From Vibrio hepatarius (lineage in GTDB: Bacteria; Pseudomonadota; Gammaproteobacteria; Enterobacterales; Vibrionaceae), in the NCBI RefSeq assembly GCF_011806575.1, contig NZ_JAATOO010000004.1, positions 1-64,000 of the forward strand: a stretch of DNA of 64,000 nucleotides, in the 5' to 3' direction. Each line of letters opens with the position of its first letter. The stretch's first letter is position 1. Positions 18,574-29,560 of this stretch are shown one piece after another. Both the position numbers and the translations under genes were made by a program. Under the pieces are notes generated by a model that did not search any database, had not been told where the DNA came from, and saw only the letters and a program-made list of their open reading frames with translations.

Positions 18574-19167
18574 ATGGAATACCTCACCAAAGCTGCTATT
18601 GCGCTTACCTTTTCTGGTTTGAGTTTATCGGCATCCGCACAAGTGTTTGTCACACCATGGATTGGTTATACCGTAGGCGGAAGCGTTGAAAATCAAGAGG
18701 GGGAAGAGTTCGATTTAGAAGCTGCCGCTAATGTGGCACTAAGTATTGAAACAACCGTAGAGAACGGCCGGGTTGGCTTTTTCTACGCTCGTCAGTCTAG
18801 CGATGTGGAAACCATCGATTCAGACTTGGACATCCATTACCTGCACTTTCAAAGCAGCTTAGCATTCCCCTTTAGTGAAAGAGCATCGTCTTATCTTGGT
18901 GTCGGTATTGGTGGTTCTTACATAGACGCCGACTGGGTAGATGACGAGTGGGGTTTTTCAGCCTCGATCATGGGCGGTGTCGAATATCGCCTGAGTGATT
19001 CTTTGTCACTAAACACTCAGCTACGCTGGCTGGGCACTGCTGTTGATAACGACACACGCGGAGTATGTAACCTGCCGACCACCCACAGCGACGGCTGTAT
19101 CATTCAATTTAAAACCTCTTGGATGAACCAATTCTCTGCCAACGCAGGCATAACATGGCAATTCTAA
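18574..19167 (+). CDS. Outer-membrane beta-barrel protein
   Basis: This 197-residue protein has a signal peptide (about 1-22, ending ASA) and alternating strands such as FVTPWIGYTVGG, SYLGVGIGGSYI and IMGGVEYRLS, ending in WQF, the usual C-terminal aromatic of an outer-membrane barrel. The size fits an eight-stranded barrel. Two cysteines near the C-terminus (CNLPTTHSDGC) could form a loop disulphide. I cannot assign a specific family. AGGGAAATAGACG precedes the ATG. It converges with another small barrel gene and shares a terminator with it. Confidence 0.7.
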   Translation: MEYLTKAAIALTFSGLSLSASAQVFVTPWIGYTVGGSVENQEGEEFDLEAAANVALSIETTVENGRVGFFYARQSSDVETIDSDLDIHYLHFQSSLAFPFSERASSYLGVGIGGSYIDADWVDDEWGFSASIMGGVEYRLSDSLSLNTQLRWLGTAVDNDTRGVCNLPTTHSDGCIIQFKTSWMNQFSANAGITWQF

Positions 19168-19172
19168 AAATT

Positions 19173-19196
19173 AAGGCAGCGTCACCACGCTGCCTT
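19173..19196. terminator. Shared terminator between two barrel genes
   Basis: AAGGCAGCGT and ACGCTGCCTT form a perfect 10-bp stem with a CACC loop. On the minus strand it is followed by AATTTTT, a good tail for the 19229-19639 gene; the plus strand has ATTGATAT. Confidence 0.8.
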
Positions 19197-19228
19197 ATTG
19201 ATATACCTTGCGCCGTACGAGCGTTGAC

Positions 19229-19639
19229 TTAAAACGAATAAGTTACGCCAAGCGCCGCGCCGATTTGCAGTTCTGGCCCCGAGTACAAATCTAGCTCTGG
19301 ATGAACTTGCCCGTACATATTCCAGCCTGGGCTAAATTCCCAATCCACACCGAGAGGAACACGAGCACCAAATTCATCGTGGTCCCATTCGCTCCAAGCG
19401 CCCGCACCTACATACCAAGTAAATGGTGTGTCAGCGTTGAATTGGCCTCTCGCAAAAATGTAGTCAAACGCAGCACCATCGTTACCCGCGGTGAAACGGA
19501 ACTGATCATCGATCTCAAGCACTGCACTTAATCCTTGGTCCCAAGCCATACCCGCAGACAGTCCTTGTTCAGCAAAAGAGGAAAACGAACTAAGGGCAAA
19601 CAGGGAACAAACAGCGGTAGGCACGATGATTTTCTTCAT
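19229..19639 (-). CDS. Small predicted outer-membrane protein
   Basis: This 136-residue protein has a signal peptide (about 1-23, ending SSFA) and amphipathic strands with a final TYSF, consistent with a small outer-membrane barrel. After signal removal about 113 residues remain, which is short for an eight-stranded barrel, so it may be an incomplete or multimeric barrel. It is rich in Trp, Asp and Gly (TWYVGAGAWSEWDHDEFG). I do not recognise a named family. AGGAGATTAAG gives a strong ribosome binding site. Confidence 0.65.
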   Translation of the reverse strand: MKKIIVPTAVCSLFALSSFSSFAEQGLSAGMAWDQGLSAVLEIDDQFRFTAGNDGAAFDYIFARGQFNADTPFTWYVGAGAWSEWDHDEFGARVPLGVDWEFSPGWNMYGQVHPELDLYSGPELQIGAALGVTYSF

Positions 19640-19762
19640 CTTAATCTCCTAAGACAATGCATATTTAAAACTCATAAAATTATCGGCACTTGTAAGAATA
19701 GGATGTCAGAACAAGGTTAACGTTTGAACAACATAAAATGAAACCACCAGTCCAAGAACACA

Positions 19763-19787
19763 AAAAGGAGGCACTTGGCCTCCTTTT
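19763..19787 (-). terminator. Rho-independent terminator of ptsG
   Basis: AAAAGGAGGC and GCCTCCTTTT form a 10-bp stem around a short loop, with T run on the minus strand. It lies about 25 bases past the ptsG stop. Confidence 0.85.
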
Positions 19788-19810
19788 CTTATCGTGGGGA
19801 ATGAATGAGA

Positions 19811-21307
<1,497 letters not shown>

Positions 21308-21460
21308 TTAGCACCCAGCAAAAATGTAACCACATATGTCATTATATTTTCCGGCTCTAAATATATATTGATGCTGAACAGTGTTACTAGAGACTTACGG
21401 AATTAAATTTCAAACTAGTAGATAGATCACAATAAGATCCTATTGATGAAATGCTTTACA

Positions 21461-21526
21461 AGCATATTAACATACTGTTTTTATTGCAAAAATATTTCAT
21501 TGAGATTAATTTCTAAGAGTAAATAA
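21461..21526 (-). promoter_or_regulatory. ptsG promoter candidate with Mlc-like palindrome
   Basis: On the minus strand TTGCAA (21484-21489), a 17-base spacer and TATGCT (21461-21466) form a promoter. Just upstream at 21506-21526 lies an AT-rich imperfect palindrome (TTATTTAC-TCTT-AGAAATTAA) resembling NagC/Mlc sites. A weak CRP-like TGTAA-N6-TACGA lies further upstream near 21549-21564. All are pattern matches only. Confidence 0.35.
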
Positions 21527-21643
21527 AATAAGGTCGATTGTTATTTTTCGTAACAAAATTACATTTTGACGATATTGTTCTCCCGTTATCAACATTTTTG
21601 GTAAACACGCTAAAGAAATCGTTTACATCCAAAATTGAGACAT

Positions 21644-21668
21644 AAAAAAAGGAGCTTTCGCTCCTTTT
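21644..21668 (-). terminator. Rho-independent terminator of ycfH
   Basis: AAAAGGAGC and GCTCCTTTT pair around a four-base loop, and the minus strand continues with a run of T. It closes the long minus-strand operon before ptsG, so ptsG has its own promoter. Confidence 0.88.
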
Positions 21669-21686
21669 CTATCCAATGTTTAGTTT

Positions 21687-22454
21687 CTATCTCAAAAAAA
21701 GATTTCGGAAGTTTTGTGTAGTTTGTGCGCCAACCTCACCCAAAGACACCCCTTTAAGTTGAGCGATATAGGCAGCGACTTCCACCACATACGCAGGTTG
21801 GTTCTGTTTGCCACGATGTGGCACTGGCGCCAAATATGGTGAATCAGTTTCGACTAACAATCTTTCTAGCGGCAACGCCTTAACCACTTCTTTTAACTCT
21901 GTTGCTTGGCGGAAGGTGACAATCCCAGAGATCGAGATATAGAAACCCAGTTCCATTGCTGCTTCAGCAAATGGTAAGTCTTCAGTAAAGCAGTGGATCA
22001 CGCCACCACACTTATCTGCCCCACCCTGTTTTAAGATATCTAATGTATCTTGTCTGGCATTGCGAGTATGGATAATCAAAGGTTTGTTTAGATTCACCGC
22101 TAAATCAACTTGCTGCTCAAAGCGCAGCTTTTGTAGCTCTGCCGTTTCAGGTTGGTAATGGTAATCAAGGCCAGTCTCGCCGATCGCGACGACTCGAGGG
22201 TTAGCCGCGTATTGGTGTAGCTTATCAAGAGAAAAGTCACTCTCAACATCCAGTGGATGAACCCCGCAAGAGGCGTAGATGTTCTCATAAGGCTCAATCA
22301 TCTCAAGCATGGATGGGAATGAGTCTAAAGTCACACCAACAGACAGCATCTCAGTGACGTTTACCGCTTTTGCTTTTGCGATAACGTCTTCAATCCCATT
22401 GTGTAACTCTTGATAATCCAATTTGTCCAAATGACAGTGAGAATCTACAAACAT
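21687..22454 (-). CDS. ycfH: TatD-family metal-dependent hydrolase YcfH
   Basis: This 255-residue TIM-barrel hydrolase has the TatD metal-binding set: DSHCHLD at the start, GETGLDYH in the middle, HTRNA and HCFTE, and the final ETDSPYLAP. TatD proteins are metal-dependent nucleases; the role of YcfH itself is unclear. The start overlaps the 3' end of holB by 10 bases, so the genes are translationally close. The order tmk-holB-ycfH is conserved in enteric bacteria. Confidence 0.93.
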   Translation of the reverse strand: MFVDSHCHLDKLDYQELHNGIEDVIAKAKAVNVTEMLSVGVTLDSFPSMLEMIEPYENIYASCGVHPLDVESDFSLDKLHQYAANPRVVAIGETGLDYHYQPETAELQKLRFEQQVDLAVNLNKPLIIHTRNARQDTLDILKQGGADKCGGVIHCFTEDLPFAEAAMELGFYISISGIVTFRQATELKEVVKALPLERLLVETDSPYLAPVPHRGKQNQPAYVVEVAAYIAQLKGVSLGEVGAQTTQNFRNLFLR

Positions 22455-23407
22455 GTTTCCTCGTTAAACTTAAATAACCAATCTAAAATAAGCAGTTCGC
22501 TGTTCAATCCGGTGTGCTCACGCAACTGCTCTATCAACGAAGCAAGTGCCTCCGCCTGCTCGTACAACTTGGTATAGCTCAACACAGCCGCTAATTGTGC
22601 TGCCCCCGGTGTAAAGAATGGTGCATCAACACCAAAATGTACTTTCTGCGCATCGGTCAACAAATACCACATCCAAGTTAAGCGCTCGGCTGGATTTGCC
22701 GACAGCTCTTTGGCGAGCTTCATCACGTCACCTTGACCATTCACGGATTTCAGCAACTGTTGTTCTATCACTTGATAGGTGTCCGCTTCGCCTTCTTTGG
22801 CAAAGGTGAGCGTTTTTAGTGGCGAATTGTTGTTGATATGCGCGGCGTAAGGTGGAACAGAAACTGAATCCTGCTGAGCTATCCATTCGCTGATGGTCGC
22901 TGAATTAGGTGCAGCCAACGTCCATTGCTGACAACGACTGGTGATGGTTGGCAGTAGCAAACTAGGACGATGAGTCACCAATAAGAACATACAGTTTGCT
23001 GACGGTTCTTCGAGTGTTTTTAACAATGCATTGGCGGCAGATTCATTCATCGCTTCCGCTGGTTGAATCACAAATAGACGCACACCAGCCAGCTGTGATG
23101 ACTCTTGAGCTTGTCGATTACAGTGACGAATTTGTTCTACGGTGATCGATTTGCCTTCTTTCTCCGGTTCGACAACATGGTAATCGGGGTGGCTACCAGA
23201 ATTCATCAGCTGACAGCTGTGACAAAACCCACACGCTTCACTGGCGTAGTTGCTACACATCACCGCGCGGCTAAAAGCGTCGACCAACTGCTCATGCCCT
23301 AAACCATAGTCGGCAGTCAGAATGGCTGAGTTAGAGAAACGTCCAGCGTCTAAGCTGTCTCGCCACTCTTTCCATAACTCGTCTAACCAAGGATAAAGCT
23401 GAGCCAT
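22445..23407 (-). CDS. holB: DNA polymerase III delta-prime subunit HolB
   Basis: This protein of about 320 residues is the delta-prime subunit of the clamp loader. It has a degenerate nucleotide-binding segment (ADYGLGHE instead of Walker A), a zinc-binding cysteine group (CSNYASEACGFCHSC), and the SRC motif ITSRCQQW used as an arginine finger. A longer frame would add six codons. ATG at 23407 is preferred because MAQLYPWLDELW matches known HolB starts and lies two bases after the tmk stop. Confidence 0.93.
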   Translation of the reverse strand: MAQLYPWLDELWKEWRDSLDAGRFSNSAILTADYGLGHEQLVDAFSRAVMCSNYASEACGFCHSCQLMNSGSHPDYHVVEPEKEGKSITVEQIRHCNRQAQESSQLAGVRLFVIQPAEAMNESAANALLKTLEEPSANCMFLLVTHRPSLLLPTITSRCQQWTLAAPNSATISEWIAQQDSVSVPPYAAHINNNSPLKTLTFAKEGEADTYQVIEQQLLKSVNGQGDVMKLAKELSANPAERLTWMWYLLTDAQKVHFGVDAPFFTPGAAQLAAVLSYTKLYEQAEALASLIEQLREHTGLNSELLILDWLFKFNEETCL

Positions 23408-23409
23408 AA

Positions 23410-24039
23410 TTACGCTTCCAACCAAGACTCTAAAGCAGTTTTGATATCAGCCGCCACTTGCTCTATCGCTTGTTCAGCATTAATGATAAGCACGCTGTCG
23501 TCCTGATTGGCTAATTCTAGATAACGTTCACGGGTACGGTCAAAGAAGCTCATGTTCATCTTCTCGATACGATCCAGCTCGCCGCGACCGCGTGCGCGCT
23601 CCAGCCCAACTCTTGGGTCGATATCCAAGTACAGCGTCAAATCCGGTTTGAAATCTCCTAGCGTGGTTTGTTTCAGCGCTTGCATCGTCTCTCTGGCGAT
23701 CTGACGACCACCACCTTGATAAGCCTGAGAAGACATATCGTGGCGATCCCCTACCACCCAAGTACCGCTGTTTAATGCTGGCTTGATGACATTTTCAACT
23801 AATTGAACACGCGCTGCATACATCAACAGCAGCTCTGTCATATCTTGCAGATCTTCGCCTTCGTGTTCTTGTTTCACCAACTCTCGCAGCTTTTCCGCTA
23901 ACGCTGTACCACCTGGTTCGCGAGTATTACGAATGTTCTCGATACCCGCTTGCTTAAGGGTTTCTAACACAGCGTTGATAGCCGTACTTTTACCGGCCCC
24001 TTCCAGACCTTCTATAACGATGAATTTAGCTTGTTTCAT
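23410..24039 (-). CDS. tmk: Thymidylate kinase
   Basis: This 209-residue kinase converts dTMP to dTDP for DNA synthesis. The P-loop [10 protein letters not shown] is near residue 9, TREPGGT is the conserved substrate motif, and [15 protein letters not shown] and the lid region [12 protein letters not shown] are typical of the enteric type. It overlaps mltG by four bases (ATGA), indicating translational coupling, and is followed two bases later by holB. Confidence 0.96.
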   Translation of the reverse strand: MKQAKFIVIEGLEGAGKSTAINAVLETLKQAGIENIRNTREPGGTALAEKLRELVKQEHEGEDLQDMTELLLMYAARVQLVENVIKPALNSGTWVVGDRHDMSSQAYQGGGRQIARETMQALKQTTLGDFKPDLTLYLDIDPRVGLERARGRGELDRIEKMNMSFFDRTRERYLELANQDDSVLIINAEQAIEQVAADIKTALESWLEA

Positions 24040-25052
24040 TGGTTACTTCTTAATTGTTTTAAATAGGCTCTTACCGCGCGATTGTGCTCATTCAATGTTT
24101 TTGAGAACACGTGCCCCCCTTTACCACTCGCCACAAAATACAAGTAGTTGCTCGCTTCTGGGTTTAGGGCTGCTGCAATCGATGCTTCACCCGGCATCGC
24201 AATCGGGGTTGGCGGTAAGCCAGAAATCACATAGGTATTGTAAGGCGTTGGGGTGCGTAAGTCTTTCTTACGAATATTGCCATCGTACTTGTCACCCATA
24301 CCATAAATCACCGTCGGGTCAGTTTGCAGGCGCATACGCTTGTTCAAGCGATTGACAAACACAGATGCAACACGCTCACGTTCTTCTTCAACAGCGGTTT
24401 CTTTTTCAATTATCGATGCCAAAATCAACGCTTCGTAAGGTGTCTTTAGTGGTAACTTGTCTTGGCGGGTTTGCCATTGCTGGTCGAGTACCTGTTGAAG
24501 CTTTTGCGCGGCGCGTTTGAGGATATCAAGATCCGAAGTACCAAAGGTGTAATGATACGTTTCTGCGAGTAATAGACCTTCCAGTTTTTCACGTTCAATA
24601 CCGAGCAATTTGGCGATCTCGGCTTCACTCAGTCCGGTAATTTCGTGCTCTAGGTAAGAGGCGTTCACTAACGCTTCGCGCCATTCTTTAAATGTTGAAC
24701 CTTCAACAAAGGTAATCGAGAATTGGTGTTCTTTACCTTGCTTGAATACTTCTAGGGCTTGGGTCAGGTTCAGGCCCGGTTCTAATAAGTAAGTGCCGGC
24801 TTTGAGCTGGGTCAGCTCTGGATGTAAACGTCTAACGAGTTTGGCAACCTCGCTTTGGGCAATGTATTGCTCTTCGGTCAAATCAGCGAGTACGCGAGAG
24901 AAACTGGTACCAGGCTTGATAGTAAAGATTTGCTCTTGCTCGATTTGCAAAGGCTGGGTGATGTACTGTTCGACTTGCTTGGTAATGTAGAGGTACCCTG
25001 CCGCAGCAATCAGCGCGACCAAGGCTAAGAAAAAGGTGATCTTTTTAATCAC
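24036..25052 (-). CDS. mltG: Endolytic murein transglycosylase MltG
   Basis: This 338-residue protein cuts nascent glycan strands and is thought to set their length. An N-terminal membrane anchor (about 5-23) leads to a LysM-like region ([14 protein letters not shown]) and the YceG catalytic domain, with the glutamate in [14 protein letters not shown] and the conserved TDPTVIYG and [11 protein letters not shown] motifs. The start overlaps pabC and the end overlaps tmk, each by four bases, so all three genes are coupled. Confidence 0.95.
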   Translation of the reverse strand: MIKKITFFLALVALIAAAGYLYITKQVEQYITQPLQIEQEQIFTIKPGTSFSRVLADLTEEQYIAQSEVAKLVRRLHPELTQLKAGTYLLEPGLNLTQALEVFKQGKEHQFSITFVEGSTFKEWREALVNASYLEHEITGLSEAEIAKLLGIEREKLEGLLLAETYHYTFGTSDLDILKRAAQKLQQVLDQQWQTRQDKLPLKTPYEALILASIIEKETAVEEERERVASVFVNRLNKRMRLQTDPTVIYGMGDKYDGNIRKKDLRTPTPYNTYVISGLPPTPIAMPGEASIAAALNPEASNYLYFVASGKGGHVFSKTLNEHNRAVRAYLKQLRSNQ

Positions 25053-25852
25053 GAGAGTACAGTCTCCTGAATTGTTCTTGTTAGTTTTCCTATCGAAAAG
25101 CGCTGCTCGCCTATCGCGATAATCGGGGCGACCCCTAATATTGAATTTGAGATGAACACTTCATCCGCATTGAGTAACGATTCGAGCGTAAACTGCCCTT
25201 CCACCACTTGCCATGAATGTTCTGCGGCGTAAGACATAATGACGCGGCGCATCACACCGGCCACTCCCGCATGACTCAACTCAGGGGTATACAAAATGCC
25301 ATCGCGAAGCCAAAAGATATTCGCCATCGTGGTTTCAATCACATGGTCTTGGCAGTCAAGAGCGACACCGTCACTAAAGCCCTGACGTTCAATATCCGCT
25401 TTCAGCATTACTTGCTCTAAACGATTGTTGTGCTTATGGCCTGCGAGTAACGGATTCAGACCCAGTCGAGGCTCGCAGATACCGAGTTCAATACCGTCAC
25501 GACACCATTGTTCATAATGAGACGGAAATTGAAAGGCGCTAATAGTAACATTTGGTGAGGTTACTTGAGTAGGACTATATCCTCTGCCCCCCTCCCCTCG
25601 GCTGATATGTAGCTTAACACCCGCTTTGCCTTTCGTGTGTATGGCCAGAGTCAACCAAGTTTCAACGGTATGCCAATTTGGGATCTCGATTCCTAATACA
25701 TTAAGACAGCTTTCCATGCGCTGAATGTGCATTTCCCAATGTGATATTTTGCCGTCGACGGTCAACATGGTAGTGAAACAGCCATCGCCGTACTGGAACG
25801 AGCGGTCGCTCAAAGAGACGGAGTCGGTTAATTGTCCATTTAGCCAATACAC
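25049..25852 (-). CDS. pabC: Aminodeoxychorismate lyase PabC
   Basis: This PLP enzyme of about 267 residues makes p-aminobenzoate for folate. It is a class IV aminotransferase fold with DRSFQYGDGCFTT near the start, a likely PLP lysine in AGHKHNNRLEQV, and GVMRR. The frame opens with TTG at 25876, but that codon lies inside the fabF terminator stem (25875-25908), and no ribosome site precedes it. GTG at 25852 is chosen because VYWLNGQ then aligns with the E. coli start MFLINGH and AGTGGA lies upstream. It overlaps mltG by four bases. Confidence 0.9.
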   Translation of the reverse strand: MYWLNGQLTDSVSLSDRSFQYGDGCFTTMLTVDGKISHWEMHIQRMESCLNVLGIEIPNWHTVETWLTLAIHTKGKAGVKLHISRGEGGRGYSPTQVTSPNVTISAFQFPSHYEQWCRDGIELGICEPRLGLNPLLAGHKHNNRLEQVMLKADIERQGFSDGVALDCQDHVIETTMANIFWLRDGILYTPELSHAGVAGVMRRVIMSYAAEHSWQVVEGQFTLESLLNADEVFISNSILGVAPIIAIGEQRFSIGKLTRTIQETVLS

Positions 25853-25874
25853 TTTTATTTCCACTTTAGATAAC

Positions 25875-25908
25875 AAAACGGCTTAATGCCGAAGCATTAA
25901 GCCGTTTT
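25875..25908 (-). terminator. Rho-independent terminator of fabF
   Basis: A 15-bp perfect stem (AAAACGGCTTAATGC with its complement) around a four-base loop is followed by TTTTG on the minus strand. It separates fabF from pabC, though some readthrough to pabC is expected. Confidence 0.9.
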
Positions 25909-25931
25909 AACATATTTCGTAGCGTGACTCT

Positions 25932-27176
25932 TTAGATCTTTTTAAATACTAGAGAGCCATTTGTGCCACCAAAGCCGAATGAGTTACAGATTGCGTACTC
26001 CATCTCAACTTTCTGAGCTGTGTGCGGTACAAGGTCGATATCATCAAGACCTTCGTCGCGGTTGTCTAGGTTGATCGTCGGTGGAACGATTTGATCAACA
26101 AGAGACAGTACAGTGATGATAGCTTCAACAGAACCTGCTGCACCCAGTAGGTGACCGGTCATAGATTTGGTTGAAGATACTTTCACTTGTTTCGCGCCTT
26201 CTTCACCTAGAGCACGACGTACGCCTTTAATCTCAGCTACGTCACCTGCTGGTGTAGAAGTACCGTGAGCATTTACGTAACCCACTTGAGTACCAACAAT
26301 ACCTGCATCACGCATCGCCGCTTCCATCGCTAGTGCACCACCTGAACCGTCTTCGCTTGGCGAAGTCATGTGGTAAGCGTCACCAGACATACCGAAGCCA
26401 ACGAGCTCAGCATAGATCTTAGCGCCACGAGCTTTTGCGTGCTCGTACTCTTCAATAACCATGATGCCAGCACCGTCACCTAACACAAAACCGTCACGGT
26501 CTTTGTCCCACGGACGAGATGCTTTTTGTGGCTCATCGTTACGAGTTGAAAGTGCTTTCGCAGCACCGAAGCCAGCCATACCTAGTGGAGTCGATGCTTT
26601 TTCAGAACCACCAGCAACCATTGCGTCTGCATCGCCGTATGCAATCATACGTGCCGCGTGACCAATGTTATGAAGACCTGTCGTACACGCCGTCGAGATC
26701 GCGATGTTTGGACCGCGAAGACCACGCATAATAGATAAGTTACCTGCAACCATGTTTACGATAGTTGACGGTACGAAGAATGGGCTAACTTTACGAGGGC
26801 CTTTTTCAACAAGCGCAGTGTGGCCTGTTTCAATAAGATCTAAACCGCCGATACCTGAGCCAATCGCTACGCCAACACGAGGGGCGTTTTCTTCGGTAAT
26901 TTGTAAGCCAGAGTCATCTAAAGCTTGAATACCCGCTGCAATGCCGTATTGGATGAATAGATCCATTTTACGAGCATCTTTTTTCGACATGTACTCAGTG
27001 CAGTCAAAGTCTTTTACAAGACCTGCGAAACGAGTAGAGAAATTTTCAGTATCGAAATGGTCAATATTTACAATACCACTTTGACCTTCTAGCAGGGCTT
27101 TCCAAGATGATTCTACAGTGTTGCCTACCGGTGACAACATACCCATGCCAGTGACAACAACACGACGCTTGGACAC
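25932..27176 (-). CDS. fabF: Beta-ketoacyl-ACP synthase II (FabF)
   Basis: This 414-residue condensing enzyme extends acyl-ACP chains, in particular the step to cis-vaccenate. The catalytic Cys is at about 164 in ISTACTTG, and the two His lie in NAHGTSTP and TGHLLGAAG. The gene follows acpP after a GC-rich hairpin. Nothing unusual is seen. Confidence 0.97.
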   Translation of the reverse strand: MSKRRVVVTGMGMLSPVGNTVESSWKALLEGQSGIVNIDHFDTENFSTRFAGLVKDFDCTEYMSKKDARKMDLFIQYGIAAGIQALDDSGLQITEENAPRVGVAIGSGIGGLDLIETGHTALVEKGPRKVSPFFVPSTIVNMVAGNLSIMRGLRGPNIAISTACTTGLHNIGHAARMIAYGDADAMVAGGSEKASTPLGMAGFGAAKALSTRNDEPQKASRPWDKDRDGFVLGDGAGIMVIEEYEHAKARGAKIYAELVGFGMSGDAYHMTSPSEDGSGGALAMEAAMRDAGIVGTQVGYVNAHGTSTPAGDVAEIKGVRRALGEEGAKQVKVSSTKSMTGHLLGAAGSVEAIITVLSLVDQIVPPTINLDNRDEGLDDIDLVPHTAQKVEMEYAICNSFGFGGTNGSLVFKKI

Positions 27177-27224
27177 GATTTTATTCTCCGGGATTGAAAT
27201 GATTCTATGAGAGGATAGAAGAGT

Positions 27225-27256
27225 TTAAAAAACTCAGGCGGCCAGAAGGCCGCCTG
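27225..27256 (-). terminator. Hairpin between acpP and fabF
   Basis: CAGGCGGCC and GGCCGCCTG form a 9-bp GC-rich stem with an AGAA/TTCT loop; the minus strand continues with AGTTTTTT. It would let acpP be made in large excess over fabF. Confidence 0.78.
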
Positions 27257-27265
27257 GGGGAGATA

Positions 27266-27499
27266 TTACTGAGCGCTGTTCACGTAGTCGATAGCAGCTT
27301 GAACAGTAGTGATCTTCTCAGCTTCTTCGTCTGGGATCTCAGTGTCGAATTCTTCTTCTAGAGCCATTACTAGTTCAACAGTGTCTAGAGAATCAGCACC
27401 TAGATCATCAACGAATGAAGCTTCGTTTTTAACTTCAGCTTCGTCTACACCTAGCTGTTCAACAATGATTTTCTTTACGCGTTCTTCGATGTTGCTCAT
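27266..27499 (-). CDS. acpP: Acyl carrier protein
   Basis: This is a 77-residue acidic four-helix protein that carries growing acyl chains on a phosphopantetheine arm attached at the serine of GADSLD (S37 counting Met). The frame extends 24 codons upstream from a TTG, but that segment overlaps the likely promoter. ATG at 27499 with AGGAAAAG upstream gives the universal [11 protein letters not shown] start. Confidence 0.98.
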
Positions 27500-27805
27500 T
27501 TTTTCTTTTCCTTTACAGATTTCGCCTAATGCGATGATTCCGTAGTTTATTCGAACTATTGAAAGTTGCAAGAGGCTCCTTGCTGGTCAAACCACAATTT
27601 TAGCGAATTTAACCGAAATTCAATACATTTTTGACCTATATCATGCACAAATGTTGCGCAAGTTAATGTCATTTATCACCAAATATAGGACATTTCAGTG
27701 ACAATCCCTAACAAGATTGATGACATTATAAGTGAATTGACCAATTATGCAGATATTTGGGCGCACCTTCACGAAAAATTGCACCAATTCTGCCTAATAA
27801 GCCAA
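27500..27805. other. fabG-acpP intergenic region
   Basis: This gap of 306 bases is AT-rich. It carries the acpP promoter at 27544-27571, and I found no reading frame or structured RNA in the rest. Confidence 0.5.
27544..27571 (-). promoter_or_regulatory. acpP promoter candidate
   Basis: On the minus strand TTGCAA (27566-27571), a 16-base spacer and TAAACT (27544-27549) form a good sigma-70 promoter, giving a leader of about 38 bases to the acpP ATG. A separate acpP promoter after fabG is known in E. coli. Confidence 0.6.
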
Positions 27806-28543
27806 TTACACCATGTACATACCACCATTTACATGCAAAGTTTCGCCTGTAATGTACGCCGCCTCTGGAGAAGCTAGGAACACAACAGCCGCTGCAATCT
27901 CACGTGGGTCACCAAGGCGACCAGATGGAACGTTCGCCAATGTTGCTGCACGTTGGTCATCATTTAGCGCTTTAGTCATATCAGTTTCGATAAAACCTGG
28001 TGCTACTGTGTTAACCGTTACGCCACGAGAAGCCACTTCACGCGCCATTGATTTAGTAAAACCAATCACACCTGCTTTTGCTGCTGCGTAGTTAGCTTGA
28101 CCAGCGTTACCCATAGTACCAACAACTGAACCAACGTTAATGATACGACCTGCACGTTTTTTCATCATGCCACGCAGTACCGCTTTAGACATGCGGTAAA
28201 TTGGCGTTAGGTTAGTGTTGATGATGTCGTTCCATTCGTCATCTTTCATACGCATTAGAAGGTTATCGCGCGTGATACCTGCGTTGTTCACTAGGATATC
28301 AATAGCACCAAACTCATCGTTGATGGTTTTTAGTGTCGCTTCAATTGACTCAACGTCTGTTACGTTCAGTGCTAGACCTTTACCGTTTGCGCCTAGGTAC
28401 TCACTGATAGCTGCAGCGCCGCCTTCTGATGTTGCAGTACCGATTACAGTCGCGCCACGCTCAACAAGAAGCTCAGCAATAGCACGGCCGATACCGCGGC
28501 TTGCGCCAGTTACTAGGGCAATTTTGCCTTCTAGGTTCATCAT
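27806..28543 (-). CDS. fabG: 3-oxoacyl-ACP reductase FabG
   Basis: This 245-residue NADPH-dependent reductase has TGASRGIG at the start, NNAG, the catalytic Ser in INVGSVVG and YAAAK with the Tyr-Lys pair. The usual length is 244; the frame begins MMNLEGK, so either of the first two Met codons may be the start. It is 19 bases downstream of fabD. Confidence 0.97.
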   Translation of the reverse strand: MMNLEGKIALVTGASRGIGRAIAELLVERGATVIGTATSEGGAAAISEYLGANGKGLALNVTDVESIEATLKTINDEFGAIDILVNNAGITRDNLLMRMKDDEWNDIINTNLTPIYRMSKAVLRGMMKKRAGRIINVGSVVGTMGNAGQANYAAAKAGVIGFTKSMAREVASRGVTVNTVAPGFIETDMTKALNDDQRAATLANVPSGRLGDPREIAAAVVFLASPEAAYITGETLHVNGGMYMV

Positions 28544-28562
28544 GATTGTTGTTCCTTAAAGT

Positions 28563-29486
28563 TTACTTAGCAGCGTCTAGTGAAGCGATGTCGTTCACTG
28601 CCGCGCCACTTAGTGTCTTCACAATACGTTTAGTTAGGCCAGTTAGCACTTTACCTGGGCCAAGCTCTAGTAGTTTCTCAACGCCTTGCTCGCTCATTAG
28701 CTGAACGCTCTCAGTCCAACGAACTGGGCTGTATAGTTGACGTACTAGTGCATCTTTAATTTTTGCAGGGTCTGTTTCAGCAACAACGTCTACGTTGTTG
28801 ATAACAGGCAGCTGAGGTGTATTGAATTGAATCTCTTCAAGTGCAACTGCTAGCTTGTCTGCCGCTGGCTTCATTAGCGCACAGTGAGACGGTACAGAAA
28901 CAGGAAGTGGAAGAGCACGTTTTGCGCCTGCTTCTTTACATAGTGCGCCTGCGCGCTCTACTGCATCTTTGCTACCCGCGATAACCACTTGACCAGGCGA
29001 GTTAAAGTTTACTGGTGAAACCACATCACCCTGCGCTGCGTCTTCACATGCTTTTGCGATCGCGTCATCATCAAGACCGATGATTGCGTACATCGCACCA
29101 GTACCTGCTGGTACCGCTTCTTGCATTAGACGACCACGCAGTTCTACCAGTTTAATCGCTTCTTTGAAGTCGATAACGCCAGCACAAACGAGTGCTGAGT
29201 ACTCACCTAGGCTGTGACCTGCTAGGTTTGCTGGTTGTTCTAGACCTAGCTCTTGCCATACACGCCAAATAGCAACAGAAGATGCAAGCAGAGCTGGTTG
29301 AGTGCGGAATGTTTGGTTTAGATCTTCAACTGGTCCATCTTGAACCAATGCCCAAAGATCGTAGCCTAATGCGTCAGACGCTTCCGCGAAAGTTTGTTTA
29401 ACGACTTCATACTGTTCGCCAAGCTCAGCAAGCATACCTACAGCTTGAGAACCTTGACCTGGAAATACGATAGCAAACTTGCTCAT
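28563..29486 (-). CDS. fabD: Malonyl-CoA:ACP transacylase FabD
   Basis: This 307-residue enzyme moves malonyl from CoA to ACP. The nucleophile is S92 in GHSLGEY, and PGQGSQ near residue 9 forms the oxyanion region. PVSVPSHCALM carries the catalytic His. It sits in the conserved fabH-fabD-fabG order after a 74-base gap with a weak hairpin. Confidence 0.97.
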   Translation of the reverse strand: MSKFAIVFPGQGSQAVGMLAELGEQYEVVKQTFAEASDALGYDLWALVQDGPVEDLNQTFRTQPALLASSVAIWRVWQELGLEQPANLAGHSLGEYSALVCAGVIDFKEAIKLVELRGRLMQEAVPAGTGAMYAIIGLDDDAIAKACEDAAQGDVVSPVNFNSPGQVVIAGSKDAVERAGALCKEAGAKRALPLPVSVPSHCALMKPAADKLAVALEEIQFNTPQLPVINNVDVVAETDPAKIKDALVRQLYSPVRWTESVQLMSEQGVEKLLELGPGKVLTGLTKRIVKTLSGAAVNDIASLDAAK

Positions 29487-29511
29487 ATACTTTTCCTTTA
29501 ACCAAAGTAAG

Positions 29512-29537
29512 AAAGAAAAGATGCCTCAAAAGGCACC
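29512..29537 (-). terminator. Weak hairpin between fabH and fabD
   Basis: GGTGCCT and AGGCATC pair with one G-U pair around a TTTG loop, and the minus strand continues TTTTCTTTC. It may act as an attenuator between fabH and fabD. Confidence 0.5.
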
Positions 29538-29560
29538 TTAATTTTAAAATTCTGTAGGGT

